The notes under the pieces were generated by a model that saw nothing but the letters and a program-made list of their open reading frames with translations, made no database searches and was not told the DNA's origin. Positions 55,971 through 64,000 of a DNA stretch of 64,000 nucleotides are shown here, piece by piece (position 1 is the first letter of the stretch; each line of letters opens with the position of its first letter). The stretch comes from a bacterium (lineage in GTDB: Bacteria; Planctomycetota; UBA1135; UBA2386). Location of the stretch: positions 1 through 64,000 of the forward strand of contig JANSXC010000015.1 of assembly GCA_024743115.1 (NCBI GenBank), read 5' to 3'. The position numbers and the translations under genes were made by a program.

Positions 55971-57155
55971 ATGAACCGCCCCCTAACCGTCGCTGTGATC
56001 GGCACCGGGTTTCTTGCTCGCACACGCATTCGCTGTTGGCGTCGCGTCCATGGCACCGACGTCACGATCGTCGCGGTCGGCCGCGACCGCGCCCGGGCCG
56101 ACGAGTTCGCGCGGGAGGTATCTGCGCATCGCAGCGCGACCCTCGACGAGGCCGTTGCGGACCCGGAAGTCGGCCTCGTCGATCTCTGCGTTCCGAATCA
56201 CGCGCATGGCGAACTCTGCGAGCGGGCCGCTGCGGCCGGCAAGCACGTGCTCTGCACCAAGCCCCTGACCGCGTTCTGGGGGCAGGGGCTCGCGACCGAC
56301 GCGAGCGCTGCTGACGTGGCCGCGACCGATCGCGGCGCGATGCTCACCGCAGCGATCAAGGATGCGGAGGCGATGATCGCGGCGTGTGAACGCGCGGGCA
56401 CGCAGCTGTTCTATGGCGAGAACTGGCCGTTCGCTCCTGCGATCCGGCGCGCCGCCGAGCTCGGCGCTGCGGCAGAGGGAGTCGTGCTCGAGATGCGTGG
56501 CTGGGAGAGTCACTCGGGTTCGCATGCGAGCTACGCGCGCGATTGGCGCCACGCGGGCGGTGGTGCACTCCTGCGACTCGGTGCGCACCCGATCGGCGCG
56601 ATGGTGTGGCTCAAGCGCCGCGAAGGGTTGCGTCGGCGCGGGCGGCCGATCGAGGTCGTCGCGGTCACCGCGGAGGTCGCCGACCTGTCGCGTGCCGTCG
56701 GGGACGCGCCGTGCGAGGTCGCGCGCGACTGGCAGGACGTCGAGAACTGGGGCAACTGCGTGCTGCACTTCGACGACGGTTCGCGTGGCGTGGCCTACGG
56801 CAGTGACACGATGCTCGGCGGCATGCAGAGTCACCTCACCGTGCTCGCGAGCGATCACCGCTTCGAGTGCTCGCTGACGCCGATGGATTCGCTGCGGGCC
56901 TACGCGGTCAACGAGGGCGCGTTCGGCGACGAGTACCTGATGGAGAAACTGTCGGGGCAGAGCGGCTGGTCGACCCCGATGCCGAACGAGGACTGGAGCT
57001 CGGGCCAGCTCGGCCTGGTGCAATCCGTCGCGGATCACATCGGCAGCGGCGAGCGCAGCGACGTCGACGGCGAACTCGGTCTCGAGGTCGTGCGTTTGGT
57101 GTACTCCGCATACGTCAGCGCGGCGGGCGGGCGGCGGGTGACGATTGGTCGGTGA
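55971..57155 (+). CDS. Gfo/Idh/MocA-family oxidoreductase
   Basis: A 394-residue NAD(P)-dependent oxidoreductase. Rossmann entry V-A-V-I-G-T-G-F-L-A-R-T-R (8-20). The family motif E-K-P is varied to C-T-K-P-L (94-98), where the Lys is the catalytic residue. The C-terminal domain includes G-G-G-A-L-L-R-L-G-A-H-P-I. Members oxidise sugars, sugar acids or inositols. The start at 55971 is the ATG immediately at the Rossmann strand. It is divergent from the GHMP/nucleotidyltransferase gene with only 46 bases between, so shared regulation and a joint sugar pathway are plausible but not shown. Confidence 0.88.
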   Translation: MNRPLTVAVIGTGFLARTRIRCWRRVHGTDVTIVAVGRDRARADEFAREVSAHRSATLDEAVADPEVGLVDLCVPNHAHGELCERAAAAGKHVLCTKPLTAFWGQGLATDASAADVAATDRGAMLTAAIKDAEAMIAACERAGTQLFYGENWPFAPAIRRAAELGAAAEGVVLEMRGWESHSGSHASYARDWRHAGGGALLRLGAHPIGAMVWLKRREGLRRRGRPIEVVAVTAEVADLSRAVGDAPCEVARDWQDVENWGNCVLHFDDGSRGVAYGSDTMLGGMQSHLTVLASDHRFECSLTPMDSLRAYAVNEGAFGDEYLMEKLSGQSGWSTPMPNEDWSSGQLGLVQSVADHIGSGERSDVDGELGLEVVRLVYSAYVSAAGGRRVTIGR

Positions 57156-57229
57156 TGGGGCGCAGCTGCGATGCGTGAGGGATCGTGCCTGCGGCGACGT
57201 ATCGTTCTGATGGTCGATGTCGGCGACCG

Positions 57230-57460
57230 TCACCGCCAGCGCATGACGGCCTGCCCGTGCGCCGGATGCCAGGCGAGGAAGAACACGTCGCCGTTCAGGT
57301 AGGTGAACTCTCGCGGGTCGCTACCGATCGAGCCCGGGAAGAGGTCGGCGAGCCAGGCTGCCGACGACGAGGAACGCGTCCGGGCCGGACGAGCCACTCC
57401 CGAAGCGAATGGTCGGTTCGCTCAGCGTGATTCGTAGCGGAATCGATCGCGGTGATTCCC
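57230..57460 (-). pseudogene. Remnant of a secreted repeat protein, one frameshift
   Basis: In the gap 57156-57548 the minus strand reads, toward a TGA at 57230-57232, L-A-D-L-F-P-G-S-I-G-S-D-P-R-E-F, then Y-L-N-G-D-V-F-F-L-A and M-R-W-R. This echoes the ELW-DGT repeat (compare V-A-D-L-E-P-G, S-F-P, V-F-F). A second frame upstream reads S-G-P-D-A-F-L-V-V-G-S-L-A, joined only after a one-base shift near 57360. No start or signal peptide is seen. The assignment to the repeat family is tentative. The rest of the gap contains a G9 tract and nothing else I recognise. Confidence 0.4.
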
Positions 57461-57517
57461 GCTCTTGCGTTCGGGCGTTCCGCGTGCGCGTGCCAGGAAT
57501 CCTGGCGCGCGCTGTAA

Positions 57518-57526
57518 GGGGGGGGG
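57518..57526. repeat. G9 homopolymer tract downstream of the second sigma gene
   Basis: Nine consecutive G, 23 bases beyond the stop of the ECF sigma gene (minus strand). It mirrors the G9 tract beside the first kinase gene at 14002. Slippage or sequencing artefact are both possible. Confidence 0.9.
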
Positions 57527-57548
57527 CGATGCGAACTACATCGACTCA

Positions 57549-58169
57549 CTAGTCGGACAGCGAGCGTTCCCAGTCGCCGGTTCTGAGGAGTTCGAGCTTG
57601 TCGGCCATGCGCGGCAGGGCACGACGATAGCGCTTGCGGACAGCATCTTCCGTAAGGCTCATCGCCTCGCCAATCGCCGCAAACGTGGCGCCCTCCCAGA
57701 TTCGCATGCGAATGACTTCACGATCGGTTGGCGGCAGCATCTCGAGGGCGAGGTTGAGCCAGGCGGCGCATTCGTTGCGTTCGGCTTGCGTCGGCGGTTC
57801 GGTGATCGGGCGCGCCGCCTGACCGAGAATGAGGACCGAGTCGTCCGGCATCGCACGTTGGCGGCGGATGTCGCGGCGATCGCGGTGCAGGTGGCGATGG
57901 CGATCACGCAGGTTGTTCTCGACGATGCGGGCCATGAGAGCGCGAAAGCCCTCAACGTCGTGGATCGAGAACCGCGGTCCGTCGCAGAGGGCGTCGACCA
58001 TGGCCGCCTGGACGAAGTCCTGCGTATCACCGTCTCGTCGCAGCAGGTTCGACAGTCGGCGCCGCACGCGTTGCTCGATCCAGGGCAGGTGATCGGTCAG
58101 GAGCTTCTTCAGCGCTGCCTGATCGCCGCCGTGCACGAGCGCGAGCTGTTCCGTGATCGAATCCGTCAT
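57549..58169 (-). CDS. ECF-type RNA polymerase sigma factor
   Basis: A 206-residue sigma factor of the same class as the one at 10086. Region 2 is about 8-95 (H-G-G-D-Q-A-A-L-K-K-L-L, R-A-L-M-A-R-I-V-E-N-N-L-R-D-R-H-R). Region 4 is about 140-190, with L-P-P-T-D-R-E-V-I-R-M-R and an HTH ending D-A-V-R-K-R-Y-R-R-A-L. The start codon overlaps the stop of the kinase gene (ATGA), so kinase and sigma factor are translated together with the kinase first. This coupling supports a functional pair more strongly than at the first locus. Confidence 0.9.
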   Translation of the reverse strand: MTDSITEQLALVHGGDQAALKKLLTDHLPWIEQRVRRRLSNLLRRDGDTQDFVQAAMVDALCDGPRFSIHDVEGFRALMARIVENNLRDRHRHLHRDRRDIRRQRAMPDDSVLILGQAARPITEPPTQAERNECAAWLNLALEMLPPTDREVIRMRIWEGATFAAIGEAMSLTEDAVRKRYRRALPRMADKLELLRTGDWERSLSD

Positions 58170-61060
58170 CGCCGCACGCGATTGGCCAGAGCCGTGAAAT
58201 CGGGATGTTCACGCAGCGTCTCGAACCGGGCGTCGGTCAGGCAGATTCTGGCATCTCGGGGGCTCAAGGCCGCGAGGCGTTCGAGGACGGTGACCGCGAT
58301 TCGCTGGTGGTCCGGCCGGGCGCTCGCCTGGGCCGCGACTGCGGCTGCCGTGGCAGCGATGCGTAGCGCGCCCGCGTTGTCGCCGCCGTGTGCGAGCGCC
58401 TGCCCGGCCGCGGCTACCGCGCCCTCCGAGTCGCCGAGGTGCGCGAGCGCGGTTGCTCGCTGACTCTCGGCCATTCCGAGGTAGGTCTCGGCCTGTCGAT
58501 CTCGCGGTCGCTGCTCGAGCACGTGCCGCAACGCGATCGCCGCTGCGTTCGCGAGTTCGTTCGCTTCGGTGTGATCGCCGATCTCGTTGCTGATCGCCGC
58601 CAGGTTGTTCTGCGCGGCGCCAAGATGACGCCGCAATGTGGGGCGATCCGGTTGCTCGTGGACCAGACGGGAGAATGCTGCGGTTGCGCCCCGCAGCAGG
58701 GTCGCGGCTGATTCGTGGTCGGTGCCGCCACTCCTGACGAGGATCGCGCTCGCGAGCAGCGTTTCGGCATTGGCCCGGAGTTCTCGGTGGCGTGCGGGGG
58801 CGGCGTCCAACACGGCAGGCCGTCCAACGCCGGCGTCGCGCAAGAGTTGCTCCGCGGCAGCGGGCCGTCCGGTCGCCGTCCAGATCTGGGCCAGGCGAAC
58901 GCGCGCTCTCAGGGCCGTCTGTCGGACGGACATCGAACCGGGATATTCGCGGACCAGCTCCTTGGCGGTCTCGACCGCTGCCTGCAACTTCGCGGTCGCG
59001 GTGGCGTGGTCGCGCAACACGCGGTGGGCCTCCGCGATACCGACTGCTGCGAGGATGCGATCGGTCGCGAGTGGCAGTGAGGTGGGGCGGTCGATGAGGC
59101 GGTGTTCGATCGCTTCCAGTTCGGCGCGGGCGACCCGAGTGTCGCCCGCGTTCAGCCGCGCCAAGGCGCGGCACAGTTCGAGTCGGAGCCCGATGGTTGC
59201 GGCTCGCGGCGATCGTTCGCGCAGCGCGGTCGGGAGCACGGCGAGAGCTTCGTCGCAGAGTCGCGCGGCGTGGTCGGGGTCGCCCTCCTGGTCGATCATG
59301 GCCCGGGCACGCAACTCGAGCGTGTTGGCGAAGTCTGTCAGCAGTTGATCGGAAGGTTCCGGCGTTGCCACCAGGCGGCGCCAGTACGCGATGCTGGCCT
59401 CGATCTTCTTGGAGCTGCCCGTGGGGTCGACGAGCTGCAAGATCCGGAGCTCCTGCCGCAGGAGGCGACCGCGAACGAGTGCCTGACTGTCGGCGACTCG
59501 TGGGGTGGCGGGGCCTGAACCGAGGTGGAAGAGGCCGCGGCGGCAGGTTGCGAGAGCTCGTGGCGGGTCGCCGAACTCGAGGTAGACCTCGGAGAGCACG
59601 CGCATCGCGTTGGCGACGCGCTGTCGCCGGCGGGAGTCGTTGGCACGGGCTTCGAGGAAGTCCTCACAGAGCCCGACGACGTCGTCGATCAGTTCGCGGC
59701 TCGCGACCCCCGTGCGGTGTCGTTGGGGGGCCGCATCCACGAGGAGGCGAAGCGTCTGCTCGATGCCGCGGAACGCGATGCGTTCGGCCTCCTCCAGATG
59801 ATGGCGCTCCTGCTCCACGAGCATGCGCGTGCGGTGTTCTTGAACCGCGTAGAGCGTCGGGGCACCGAGGATCAGCAGCGTCGCGGTGGCGATCAGCGCC
59901 GCCTTGAGGCGGTTGCGTCGGATCCACTTGCCCGCGCGTGCCAGTGATCCACCGGGTCGCGCGAGAATCGGTTCGATGCGGAGGAAGCGCCGGAGATCGT
60001 CGGCGAGCGCCCGCGCGCTCTGGTAGCGATCCTCCGGTCGATGTGCCATTGCCTTGGCGCAGATGGTTCGGAGGTCTGCCGGGGCGCGCGGTGCTGCACG
60101 GTGAATTGACTCGAAGTCACCGCGTTCGATACTGCGGAGGATCGCGTGCGAAGTCGCGCCATCGAATGGTCGGGTCCCCGACAGGAGTTCGTAGAGCACG
60201 GTACCGAGCGAGAAGATGTCGCTCCGTGCGTCGGCGAGTCCGCCCGTGATCTGCTCGGGACTGCTGTAGTGGGGTGTGCCCACGAACTCGCGTGAGACGG
60301 AGTCGCCGGTATCGCGCTCCTTGACGAGCCCGAAGTCGAGTAGTCGCACCGTGCCGTCCGGCGCAACCATGAGGTTGTGTGGCTTGATATCGCGGTGAAC
60401 CAGCCCGTGCGCGTGGGCGTGTTCGAGGGCATCGGCGATCGCGCCGATACGTTCGGCGACGCGTGAGAATGCCGCGGCGTCGGGCTCCCTGGCAGAGACT
60501 CGGGTGGCCATCGCGACGTCGAGCGGCTGCCCATCGACGAGGTCCATCGTGAAGAAGTGACGGCCGCGCCATTCTCCGACCTCGTGGATCGGCACGATCG
60601 ACCGGTGTTGCAGGCTCGACGCGACGGCAGCCTCTCGGCGGAACCGCTCGATCGCTCGTGGCGTGACGCTCAGATGTTCGTGCAGCAGTTTGAGCGCGAC
60701 GCGACGTCGCAGCGAGATCTGCTCGACCTCGTAGACGGTGCCCATGCCGCCTCGCCCGACCTCGCGGATGACGCGGTAGTCTCCCAGCAGAGCGCTCGGT
60801 CTCAGGGATTCGCCAGGGGACGCCGCGACCGCCTCGGCCTCGATCTCCGCCGAATCGTGGGCCGTGGAATCGAGCATTGGCTCGAGGAGATCCTGCAGAT
60901 GCGGGTGTGCGGCGAGCAGATCGGCCGGCGTGGCCGAAGCCGCGGATGCGCCGGCACGATGCGCGAGGACCACGGCCATCGCTTCGGCGAGCCGATCGAG
61001 GCGCTCGGATGGATCCCGGCCGTCGGACTCTTCGCGGTCGTCGTGTTGACGCTGGGTCAT
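58166..61060 (-). CDS. Transmembrane Ser/Thr protein kinase with TPR-like C-terminal domain
   Basis: A 964-residue Hanks-type kinase. Kinase domain about 94-360: P-loop G-R-G-G-M-G-T-V-Y (102-110), Lys124, H-R-D-I-K-P-H-N (222-229), D-F-G-L-V (242-246), S-P-E-Q (267-270). All needed residues are present. A transmembrane helix follows at about 386-404, after an R-R-N-R stop-transfer-like cluster. The remaining 560 residues are helical, TPR-like and rich in Ala/Arg/Leu. It is upstream of, and overlaps, the ECF sigma gene. The sigma factor is a likely target (inference). The start is the ATG at 61060; no earlier one fits. Confidence 0.92.
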   Translation of the reverse strand: MTQRQHDDREESDGRDPSERLDRLAEAMAVVLAHRAGASAASATPADLLAAHPHLQDLLEPMLDSTAHDSAEIEAEAVAASPGESLRPSALLGDYRVIREVGRGGMGTVYEVEQISLRRRVALKLLHEHLSVTPRAIERFRREAAVASSLQHRSIVPIHEVGEWRGRHFFTMDLVDGQPLDVAMATRVSAREPDAAAFSRVAERIGAIADALEHAHAHGLVHRDIKPHNLMVAPDGTVRLLDFGLVKERDTGDSVSREFVGTPHYSSPEQITGGLADARSDIFSLGTVLYELLSGTRPFDGATSHAILRSIERGDFESIHRAAPRAPADLRTICAKAMAHRPEDRYQSARALADDLRRFLRIEPILARPGGSLARAGKWIRRNRLKAALIATATLLILGAPTLYAVQEHRTRMLVEQERHHLEEAERIAFRGIEQTLRLLVDAAPQRHRTGVASRELIDDVVGLCEDFLEARANDSRRRQRVANAMRVLSEVYLEFGDPPRALATCRRGLFHLGSGPATPRVADSQALVRGRLLRQELRILQLVDPTGSSKKIEASIAYWRRLVATPEPSDQLLTDFANTLELRARAMIDQEGDPDHAARLCDEALAVLPTALRERSPRAATIGLRLELCRALARLNAGDTRVARAELEAIEHRLIDRPTSLPLATDRILAAVGIAEAHRVLRDHATATAKLQAAVETAKELVREYPGSMSVRQTALRARVRLAQIWTATGRPAAAEQLLRDAGVGRPAVLDAAPARHRELRANAETLLASAILVRSGGTDHESAATLLRGATAAFSRLVHEQPDRPTLRRHLGAAQNNLAAISNEIGDHTEANELANAAAIALRHVLEQRPRDRQAETYLGMAESQRATALAHLGDSEGAVAAAGQALAHGGDNAGALRIAATAAAVAAQASARPDHQRIAVTVLERLAALSPRDARICLTDARFETLREHPDFTALANRVRR

Positions 61061-61259
61061 GATGGAGGTGTGCGATCCTATCGCAGAAGCCGCAACACGG
61101 CCTCAGCGACGCGCGGGGGGCCGTCCGGACACGAAATCCGGTCGATTTCGCGCGATCTGTCGGCCATCCGAAACCCATGTCCGGTTCGGGGTCGGTGTGA
61201 CGCTGGAGGGCGGGCTGCGCCTGCCCGGCGTGTCCCACCGACTCCCTTCGAAGCTGACA

Positions 61260-63551
61260 ATGAACCATCGCAAAGTCGTTACCGTCGCGTTCACTGCCGG
61301 CCCGAGGCTCGCGACCCTGTTCTTCGCAACTGCGGTCGCGGCCCAGTCGGCGCTGGACGGTGTGTCGCCCCCGTCGCATGTGACGGGGGTCGTGACACCG
61401 ATCCATACCGGTGAATCGGACTCGGGGTTCGACTACGGCATCTGGGCCGCGGCCTTGGACTACAAGGTCTCGTTCCACGATGGGGTGACGTTCGTACCGT
61501 ACCTCGGTCGAGGTGTTGCCACGAACCGGGCGTGGCGCTGGCGCACGCTGTCGGCGCGGATCGGCGGCCTCGAGTTGGTCGCCGGAACGGAGCCGCGGCT
61601 GAGCCATGGTGAACGCCGCGCTGAATACGACCTCGGGGCGATCGTCGAAGCCTATGACGTTCGCGCCGAAGGACTCGAGCAGACGTTCGTGATCCCGCAG
61701 CGTCCGTCAGCGAGCGGGGGCCTGCTGATCCGCGGGCAAGTCTCCGGCAACGTCACTGCCCCCGTGCGTGGGCCGGCGCACGCGCCGGTCGTGTTCTCCG
61801 ATACGCGGGGCGATGCCGTGATCGAGTACGGCGCTGCTACGGCAGTCGACGCCGACGGCCGGCGCTGTGCGATGACGACGGCGGTGGATGGTGGTGAGGT
61901 GACGCTGCGCCTCGAAGCCCCGTGGCTCGAGAGCGCACGGTACCCGGTCGTCGTGGATCCGCTCATCGGTGTGTTTCACGACGTCACCGGCAACACGCTC
62001 GCCACGGCCATGGACATCATGCACATGCCGGGTGGCAACGGGCGCCGGCTGTGGTTCGCCAGGGAACGGTGGTCTTCGGCCAGCGATGCCGACATCTGGA
62101 TGTCGCGGTCCGACGACAACGGCAACAACCTCGTGTCCGTCTTCAACGACATCTCCGCAACGTGGTCGACTACGGGCCCGAGCCTCGGTCGGCACCAACG
62201 AAGTGGTTACGCCCTGCTAGCCTTCGCGCGGCACTTCAGCAACGACCTGCGCCGGATTCGGCTGCACCGCCACGAGCGCAATGACTTCACTCTGAATCAA
62301 TCCGTATTCTTCGTGGACACCGGAGTGGATCACGGTTGGCGCCCTGACGTCGCCATCGAGCTGGATCCCCTCGCGCCGCGTTTCCTGCTCGTCGTTTTCC
62401 AGGTCGAGGATGACGGTGTGACGTTCTCCGAGTCACAGACGAGCGAGATCAAGGCGGCGCTCGTCGACCTCAACAACGAGGCGGCGGGCTCGCCGTTCGA
62501 GATCGCGACGTCCAGTCTGGAGGACTTCGAGCGGCCAACGATCGCGGGCAACGAGAGCGGGAGCGCCGAGTTTGCCGTCGCGTATCAGGTCATCGGCAAT
62601 ACCACGAGTCCGCATCGGGACTGGGATGTCCAGATGCGACGAACCGATCGCTCGGGCACCTTGTCGGCGGCTTGGACGACGGGGTTCCGTTCCGGCTATC
62701 ACGAACTCGCCCCGCGATTGGCCGGCCACGACGAACATGTCGTGCTAGCGTTCACGCGGGCTGATCCGGCGGACGTTGGTCCGCGCCCGACGAGCAGGAA
62801 CGGCGACCGTATCCTGGCCCACTCGATGTCGTGGGGCGGTGGCTCCTGGTCCTCGCTGCACACTGCAGTGCACGACGTGCAGCAGGATCCGCGGCTCGAG
62901 CTGAATGGCCTGGGCTTCGATCGGGCGACGCGGAGCCATGCGGTCATGGCGTTCCGGAGTACCGCGACCGAGAACATCTATCTGCGGGTGCTCGGCTATC
63001 GAATGCAGCAAGTCACGGCCGAGGTCGTGCATTTGTCCGGCGGCAATCCGACGAGTGCGGGTGTGGTCGCGTACGACGCGAGTGCAGACGACTACCTGGT
63101 CGCCTACGGCGTCGACACGGCGTTCTATCCTGCCAACGTCGATCGCTATCAGCACGTTGCAGCGCCATTGCCGACGACGGGCGGCCTCGGCTGCAGCGCG
63201 GCCTCGTTCAGTTGGATCGGCAGCCAGCTCATCGGCGATGAAGACTGCCGCGTTCGGTTGGACGGACTGTCCAACGGCGCGCTCGGAACCGTGCTGGTCG
63301 GGCTCACGCCGATCAACCAGCTGATTACCGGAGTCCCCGTGGTGCAGCCCGGTTGTTGGTTGAACGTGCCGAACACGGGCGCTGGCGCGCTGGGCACGAT
63401 GCCGTTCGGGTTCGGCCCGACGCTGCTCTACGACTTTGACCTGCCCGAGTGGCTGCCGCCGCTGACCCTCTACTTCCAGGGTGTGCACTTCGACGCGGCG
63501 AACACCACCGTGGTCACGACCGAGCGCTTCGCCGTGCCGGTCGTGAAGTGA
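61260..63551 (+). CDS. Large secreted protein, unrecognised family, with shared C-terminal module
   Basis: A 763-residue protein with a signal peptide (M-N-H-R-K-V-V-T-V-A-F... ending A-V-A-A-Q). Residues about 35-240 contain I-H-T-G-E-S-D-S-G-F-D-Y-G-I-W and Y-K-V-S-F-H-D-G-V-T-F-V-P-Y-L-G, found again in the next gene. A central beta-rich region (about 240-640) has W-F-A-R-E-R-W-S and repeated D-x-D-x-W and F-A-V-A-Y-Q patterns that could be propeller blades. The tail from G-L-G-C-S-A-A (about 640) resembles the C-terminal module, ending T-E-R-F-A-V-P-V-V-K. No family recognised and no catalytic motif seen. The start is the ATG opening the signal peptide. Confidence 0.75.
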   Translation: MNHRKVVTVAFTAGPRLATLFFATAVAAQSALDGVSPPSHVTGVVTPIHTGESDSGFDYGIWAAALDYKVSFHDGVTFVPYLGRGVATNRAWRWRTLSARIGGLELVAGTEPRLSHGERRAEYDLGAIVEAYDVRAEGLEQTFVIPQRPSASGGLLIRGQVSGNVTAPVRGPAHAPVVFSDTRGDAVIEYGAATAVDADGRRCAMTTAVDGGEVTLRLEAPWLESARYPVVVDPLIGVFHDVTGNTLATAMDIMHMPGGNGRRLWFARERWSSASDADIWMSRSDDNGNNLVSVFNDISATWSTTGPSLGRHQRSGYALLAFARHFSNDLRRIRLHRHERNDFTLNQSVFFVDTGVDHGWRPDVAIELDPLAPRFLLVVFQVEDDGVTFSESQTSEIKAALVDLNNEAAGSPFEIATSSLEDFERPTIAGNESGSAEFAVAYQVIGNTTSPHRDWDVQMRRTDRSGTLSAAWTTGFRSGYHELAPRLAGHDEHVVLAFTRADPADVGPRPTSRNGDRILAHSMSWGGGSWSSLHTAVHDVQQDPRLELNGLGFDRATRSHAVMAFRSTATENIYLRVLGYRMQQVTAEVVHLSGGNPTSAGVVAYDASADDYLVAYGVDTAFYPANVDRYQHVAAPLPTTGGLGCSAASFSWIGSQLIGDEDCRVRLDGLSNGALGTVLVGLTPINQLITGVPVVQPGCWLNVPNTGAGALGTMPFGFGPTLLYDFDLPEWLPPLTLYFQGVHFDAANTTVVTTERFAVPVVK

Positions 63552-63628
63552 AGTCGACCCCAACCCGAGCAAGTGAGACGAGCCGGGTCGTCGTGCAACA
63601 AGGGAGCGCGGCGGCTCGGTTCCATTCC

Positions 63629-63635
63629 GAGGAGG
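63629..63635 (+). promoter_or_regulatory. Strong ribosome binding site of the last gene
   Basis: GAGGAGG seven bases before the ATG at 63643. It fixes the start of the partial gene at the window end. Confidence 0.8.
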
Positions 63636-63642
63636 ACCATCC

Positions 63643-64000
63643 ATGAACTCAATCATCCATTCGACTCGCTTCGTCGGCGCGATCATCGTCGCGTTGCTCG
63701 GATGCGTGACGGCACAAGACGCGCGGCCGGCGTCGACGAGGCTCTCCGGGTTCGGGCCGCATATCGTGCCGATCCATACCCAGGCATCGGACGAGGGGGT
63801 CGAGTACGGGATCTGGGGAGCGGGGCGGCGATACAAGGTGTCGTTCCACGACGGCATGACGTTCGTGCCGTACCTCGGGCGCGACTACCCGGTCGCGCAG
63901 TCACTGCAGTGGCGGACGCGGTCGGTGCGGATCGGCGAACACCTGCTTTACGAGCGCCAGGGGGCGCCACAATTGACCCATACCGACGAGCGGGCCGAGT
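63643..64000 (+). CDS. Secreted protein, N-terminal part only; paralogue of the preceding gene
   Basis: The first 119 codons are in the window and the gene continues past its end. Signal peptide M-N-S-I-I-H-S-T-R-F-V-G-A-I-I-V-A-L-L-G, ending V-T-A-Q. The mature part has I-V-P-I-H-T-Q-A-S-D-E-G-V-E-Y-G-I-W-G and Y-K-V-S-F-H-D-G-M-T-F-V-P-Y-L-G-R, clearly homologous to the gene at 61260, which ends 91 bases before. A tandem duplication is the simplest reading. Function unknown. Confidence 0.85.
   Translation, partial: MNSIIHSTRFVGAIIVALLGCVTAQDARPASTRLSGFGPHIVPIHTQASDEGVEYGIWGAGRRYKVSFHDGMTFVPYLGRDYPVAQSLQWRTRSVRIGEHLLYERQGAPQLTHTDERAE

Overview
The window is high-GC bacterial chromosome with long genes on both strands, short intergenic gaps and many secreted or membrane-anchored proteins. 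I infer a planctomycete-like member of the PVC group. The reasons are two pairs of ECF sigma factor and transmembrane Hanks-type Ser/Thr kinase with a TPR-like tail, a formylglycine-type sulfatase, a very large ThuA/DUF1080/LamG/propeller protein, and many secreted Kelch, 'ELW-DGT' and beta-helix proteins. No rRNA, tRNA, CRISPR array, prophage or insertion sequence was seen. The taxonomic call is an inference from gene content, not from a marker gene.

Layout. 1-6.1 kb: a methionine-cycle unit, an ArsR-HTH/SAM-methyltransferase fusion (SahR-like) overlapping metH, with a COG0523/CobW GTPase convergent to it. 6.2-9.6 kb: a secreted tandem S51 (cyanophycinase-like) peptidase divergent from a frameshifted BNR-repeat gene. 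9.6-14 kb: a DUF952 protein, then an ECF sigma factor and a kinase facing each other. 14-22 kb: secreted repeat proteins (two ELW-DGT proteins, a Kelch protein, a beta-helix protein). 22-30 kb: a methyltransferase, a giant four-module UvrA-like ATPase, a YheT-type hydrolase and an ArsR/AHSA1 pair. 30-39 kb: a small secreted protein, a GT39-like membrane protein, a second beta-helix protein and the 1388-residue ThuA protein. 39-44 kb: DinB, an aminotransferase, Sua5 and a secretin-N-like protein. 44-50 kb: a TetR/S41-peptidase operon, a second Kelch protein and an unknown exported protein. 49.5-57 kb: sulfatase, CIA30-fasciclin protein, questin-oxidase-like lipoprotein, SlyX, a GHMP-kinase/nucleotidyltransferase fusion that looks like a glucuronic-acid activating enzyme, and a Gfo/Idh/MocA dehydrogenase. 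57-61 kb: a second kinase/ECF operon. 61-64 kb: two tandem paralogues of an unrecognised secreted family, the second cut by the window end.

The most distinctive theme is a set of at least nine secreted proteins whose N-terminal parts are unrelated (beta-propeller repeats, Kelch, BNR, beta-helix, unknown) but whose last 100-130 residues look alike. This tail ends in a strand of the type F-x-Q-x-x-x-x-D...G-x-x-x-S-N-G-L-x-x-x-I-G. Two or three orphan pieces of such proteins lie between other genes. I read the tail as a shared C-terminal surface or secretion module. Several reading-frame breaks (BNR gene, the small gene at 33.1 kb, the fragment at 57.3 kb) are either real decay or indel errors in the assembly.
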